The position numbers and the translations under genes were made by a program. Under the pieces are notes generated by a model. That model made no database searches and was not told the origin of the DNA. It worked only from the letters and a program-made list of their open reading frames with translations. Positions 61,066 through 64,000 of a stretch of 64,000 bases of DNA are shown piece by piece. This DNA comes from Marinoscillum sp049115815 (GTDB lineage: Bacteria; Bacteroidota; Bacteroidia; Cytophagales; Cyclobacteriaceae). The stretch lies in contig JAGDZO010000018.1 of NCBI GenBank assembly GCA_049115815.1, forward strand, positions 1 through 64,000. Direction: 5' to 3'. Within the stretch, counting starts at the first letter, position 1, and the number at the start of each line of letters is the position of its first letter.

Positions 61066-64000
61066 TTGAAAAGACTTGTACCATTCTTATTCGCTATTGT
61101 ATTTTCCCTATTTTGTCAAGCACAAGATTGGGCGGAATCATATCGGCAATCAGTTGATCTATACAATAATTATCAATCAGAAGAAGCACGTGAAGTAGCA
61201 GAACTTGCCCTTACCCAAATTAAGACTGGACAAACCGCACCTACCAAAAATAACGGAGCGATTCTTAGACAGCTATCAATCATTTGCTATGACCTTGGGG
61301 ATAGCCCTGCCGCTTTGTCATACGCCAAGGAAGAAGTGGAAACATTGATCAGCATTGGGGCTAACCAAGACATGAATTATGCAAATGCAATTCAGAACCT
61401 TGCTTCCATAAGAATGGATCGTAGTGAATACGGAGCAGCCGAGCCATTGCTCAAAGAAGGGCTCAATATTATTCTCACTTACAATACCTTAGAAAGCTAT
61501 GAAGTAGGTATTGCCAAGGGAAATCTGGCTATCGTGCAGTTTCAGCTGAAAAAAGATGAAGAAGCAGCAGCCCTTTTCGAAACTGCTTACGACGTGCTTT
61601 ATGCGTATGATGAGGTTGATGGGGATTATTACAATATCATTTACCACTACGGAGCCTTCTTAGCAGAGCAATCCAACTATGAAAAAGCGCTCCAACTATT
61701 CACGGAAGTGGAAGAATATTACAATTATGACACTCCGAATTTTGAGTATGGTAGCATTCTCATCAAAGTTGCTGACGCACTGGATCAACTAGGGAGGTTT
61801 GGCGAAGCTGTTGCCAAATATGAATTGGCCGTACAGAATTTTAAAGACATGGGTGAAGAGTCTTCTGATGAATGTGCCATAGCGCTGAACAATCTCAGCA
61901 TTGACTTACAAAAGATCGGGAAATATGATGAAGCCACGACAATGGTTGAAGAATTACTTGCGCAGAAGGAAGCAACCAAGTTAAATGATGTGGCTACATA
62001 CTGTGGTGCCTTGACCAACTATGCTAATCTCCTGATAAGAAAAGGAGAGCAACAAATGGCCCAGGAAAAACTCACGGAGGTCATAGATTTATATAATTCT
62101 ACTAGCACCAAAAAAGATTTGACTTATGTCAATGCGCTCGAAAGCCTAAGCGGCTTATTACTGGCCGACGGGGACATTGAAAATGCAAACGCTAAGATAG
62201 ATGAGGCTCTAGAGCTAGCTGAAGAAGATGAAATCAATGCGAAAAATTACGCATTGCTTAATCAGAAAGGTAAAATACTTAGTGCTGAAGCGAAGTACGA
62301 AGAAGCGAAGAACATTACCGAAAAAGCCTTGGAAGAAGTGAGATCCCTTTTTGGGCAAGACGCTCTCCAAGCGGCCTTTATTAGTAATACACTGGCTGGA
62401 GTTTACACCCAGTTAGGAGAGTATGATCAAGCAGCTGGTTTGTATTTGAATATCCTGCCTGTGTTCGAAAGAAGCTATGGAAAAGAGCACCCGGAGTATG
62501 CTACTGTGGCTGCCAACTACTCTTCTTTGCTACAGCTGCAGGGCAGCTACTACACTGCGGAGTACTATTTGAAAATTGCGGAAAGCATCAAGAGAAATGC
62601 TTTTGGAAGTGAAAACAAAGACTATCTGACAACCTATGAAAACCTTGCCTTACTATATCTCAATACAGGAAGATACACAGACGCAGGCTTGGTGTTATCA
62701 GAGATTAAAGGGATTAAGGAGAAAATTCTAACGGAAAATGATCCATCGTTAGCCTATACGCTTTCCAATCTTGGCTCTGTGAAAAAGCAACTAGCTGAGT
62801 ACACTGAAGCAGAGCAGTTTTTGAAAAAGGCGCGAGATATTTATGAAGCATCTTATGGTACTAACCATGTTTTCTATGCTGGAGTAATCAACAACCTAGC
62901 GTTGTTATATCAGAAAATGGGAAACATAGAGTCTGCTAAGCCTATGTTTCAAAGTGCTCTTGAAATCTATGAAGCAAAGATTGGTAAACTCAACCCTGAC
63001 TATGCTACGGCACTTGAGAATCTAGCCACTCTTTATCAGCTTGAAGAAAATTACGACAAAGCGAAAGAGCTCCTTGAAGAAGTTCTTACAATAGACGAAC
63101 AGATCCTAGGAGTGAAGCATCCGCTCTATGCGAAAACACTTCACAACCTGGCATCCATTTATGAAGAAAGTGATGAGTTCGATAAAGCCAAAGAACTATA
63201 TCTAAAAGCGCTCGCTATCGATGAGGAAGCATTTGGCACCAATCACCCTTCATATGCCAGCACATTGTATAATCTAGCCACCCTAGAGCAAGAGCTGGAG
63301 AACTATGAGCAAGCTATGACCTACTTTGAGCAGGTAGTGGATATAAGGAGAAGCATACTTGGCGAGAATCATCCTGATTTCGCTTTTTCTCTTTATGGTC
63401 TGGCGTCCATAAAACACAGAACTGGAGATTTTGAAGGTGCTAAACCCATCTACCTTGAAGTCATCAATCGTTACTTGACCAACATTCAGAAATACTTCCC
63501 GGCATTAAGCGAAAGCGAAAAAAGTGCTCTTTATGGAAAAATAAAGCCTGTTTTTGACAGCTACATGGACTATGCAGTAGATTATAATTTACTTGACAAA
63601 GGCACCGAAGAAGACCGAATGGCATTGCTAGGCAGCATGTACAATCTGCAACTATCAACCAAAGCACTCCTTCTCAACGCGTCGAACAAAGTAAGGAACA
63701 GAATCCTCTCTAGTGGCGATGCAGAATTGATTCAGCTCTTTAATGATTGGACAGCCCTCAAGGAAAACATTGTGAAAGCCTACGCTATGTCAAAAGAGGA
63801 ACTTGCCCAATCAAACGTAGATATTGCTACGATGGAGACCGAATCAAATGATCTTGAAAAACAACTCTCACTGAAGTCAACCGCTTTTGCTGGAGAATTC
63901 GAACAAAAATCTCCAACCTGGCAAGCGGTCCAAGCTAAGTTGCCTGCTAATGCTACAGCTCTAGAGATCATTAGAATCAAGAAAAAAATGAAAATTGATT
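61066..64000 (+). CDS. TPR-CHAT protein, 3' end beyond the window
   Basis: 978 codons remain open to the edge. A TTG start gives the signal peptide MKRLVPFLFAIVFSLFCQAQ; there is no better ATG. About 16 tetratricopeptide repeats of roughly 42 residues follow, many of the kinesin-light-chain type (FGSENKDYLTTYENLALLYL, LGVKHPLYAKTLHNLASIYE, FGTNHPSYASTLYNLA). After a helical linker, the last residues WQAVQAKLPANATALEII mark the start of a CHAT (caspase-HetF) domain, whose His-Cys dyad would lie beyond the window. CHAT proteins are caspase-like peptidases. The role is unknown; an exported TPR-CHAT is expected in the periplasm or at the surface. Confidence 0.85.
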   Translation, partial: MKRLVPFLFAIVFSLFCQAQDWAESYRQSVDLYNNYQSEEAREVAELALTQIKTGQTAPTKNNGAILRQLSIICYDLGDSPAALSYAKEEVETLISIGANQDMNYANAIQNLASIRMDRSEYGAAEPLLKEGLNIILTYNTLESYEVGIAKGNLAIVQFQLKKDEEAAALFETAYDVLYAYDEVDGDYYNIIYHYGAFLAEQSNYEKALQLFTEVEEYYNYDTPNFEYGSILIKVADALDQLGRFGEAVAKYELAVQNFKDMGEESSDECAIALNNLSIDLQKIGKYDEATTMVEELLAQKEATKLNDVATYCGALTNYANLLIRKGEQQMAQEKLTEVIDLYNSTSTKKDLTYVNALESLSGLLLADGDIENANAKIDEALELAEEDEINAKNYALLNQKGKILSAEAKYEEAKNITEKALEEVRSLFGQDALQAAFISNTLAGVYTQLGEYDQAAGLYLNILPVFERSYGKEHPEYATVAANYSSLLQLQGSYYTAEYYLKIAESIKRNAFGSENKDYLTTYENLALLYLNTGRYTDAGLVLSEIKGIKEKILTENDPSLAYTLSNLGSVKKQLAEYTEAEQFLKKARDIYEASYGTNHVFYAGVINNLALLYQKMGNIESAKPMFQSALEIYEAKIGKLNPDYATALENLATLYQLEENYDKAKELLEEVLTIDEQILGVKHPLYAKTLHNLASIYEESDEFDKAKELYLKALAIDEEAFGTNHPSYASTLYNLATLEQELENYEQAMTYFEQVVDIRRSILGENHPDFAFSLYGLASIKHRTGDFEGAKPIYLEVINRYLTNIQKYFPALSESEKSALYGKIKPVFDSYMDYAVDYNLLDKGTEEDRMALLGSMYNLQLSTKALLLNASNKVRNRILSSGDAELIQLFNDWTALKENIVKAYAMSKEELAQSNVDIATMETESNDLEKQLSLKSTAFAGEFEQKSPTWQAVQAKLPANATALEIIRIKKKMKID

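Overview
The window looks like a chromosomal segment of a Bacteroidota bacterium, most likely a marine or environmental Cytophagales member. Evidence: a secreted subtilase ending in a type IX secretion (T9SS) sorting domain; many short SPII lipoproteins; several TAnnTTTG promoter elements; DUF4293, DUF4403 and DUF6503-type proteins; and the nusB - ytxH - DUF1573 - yajC - ybbR - coaE gene order typical of that phylum. Genus level is inference only. Genes are dense on both strands and mostly housekeeping. No prophage, insertion sequence or CRISPR array was seen.

Layout. 1-1.0 kb: a ParE/RelE-type toxin-antitoxin pair cut by the left edge, a gene-poor stretch and a Cys-rich lipoprotein. 1.1-6.4 kb: BASS transporter, acyltransferase, MORN-like protein, aldose-epimerase-like protein and an unknown membrane protein. 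6.4-10.2 kb: an M57-like zinc protease lipoprotein divergent from a T9SS-exported subtilase. 10.2-16.7 kb: htpG, an RHH-MazF module, DUF4293, truA and an ABC exporter. 16.7-23.7 kb: a second ABC exporter, a Leu/Phe/Val-type dehydrogenase and the nusB-coaE cluster. 23.7-29.8 kb: a WG-repeat protein, a probable structured small RNA and envelope lipoproteins. 29.8-35.2 kb: lgt, trkH, trkA and an alanine/sodium symporter. 35.2-39.3 kb: an SGNH esterase divergent from a LolD/YbbA-YbbP-type ABC pair. 39.3-46.2 kb: lipoprotein, acyltransferase, glnS, cytidine deaminase, rhomboid and polyprenyl synthase. 46.6-51.7 kb: RNase R, exonuclease, lipB and manA. 51.7-54.4 kb: yraN, an AbrB-Doc module, an SdpI-like protein and a GNAT. 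54.4-60.4 kb: AIR synthase, a PorE-like OmpA lipoprotein and an HdrDE/DsrMK-like iron-sulfur pair. 60.5-64 kb: tRNA-Phe followed by tandem copies of its own 3' half plus terminator, then a large TPR-CHAT protein running off the right edge.

The regions most worth a second look are the tRNA-Phe 3'-end tandem repeat next to the TPR-CHAT gene, the three-hairpin transcript candidate at about 26.5-26.64 kb, the three small toxin-antitoxin modules (two with visible palindromic operators), and the atypical T9SS subtilase. Coding calls rest on reading translated sequence and recognising motifs. No homology search was possible, so family names at moderate confidence should be confirmed by profile search.
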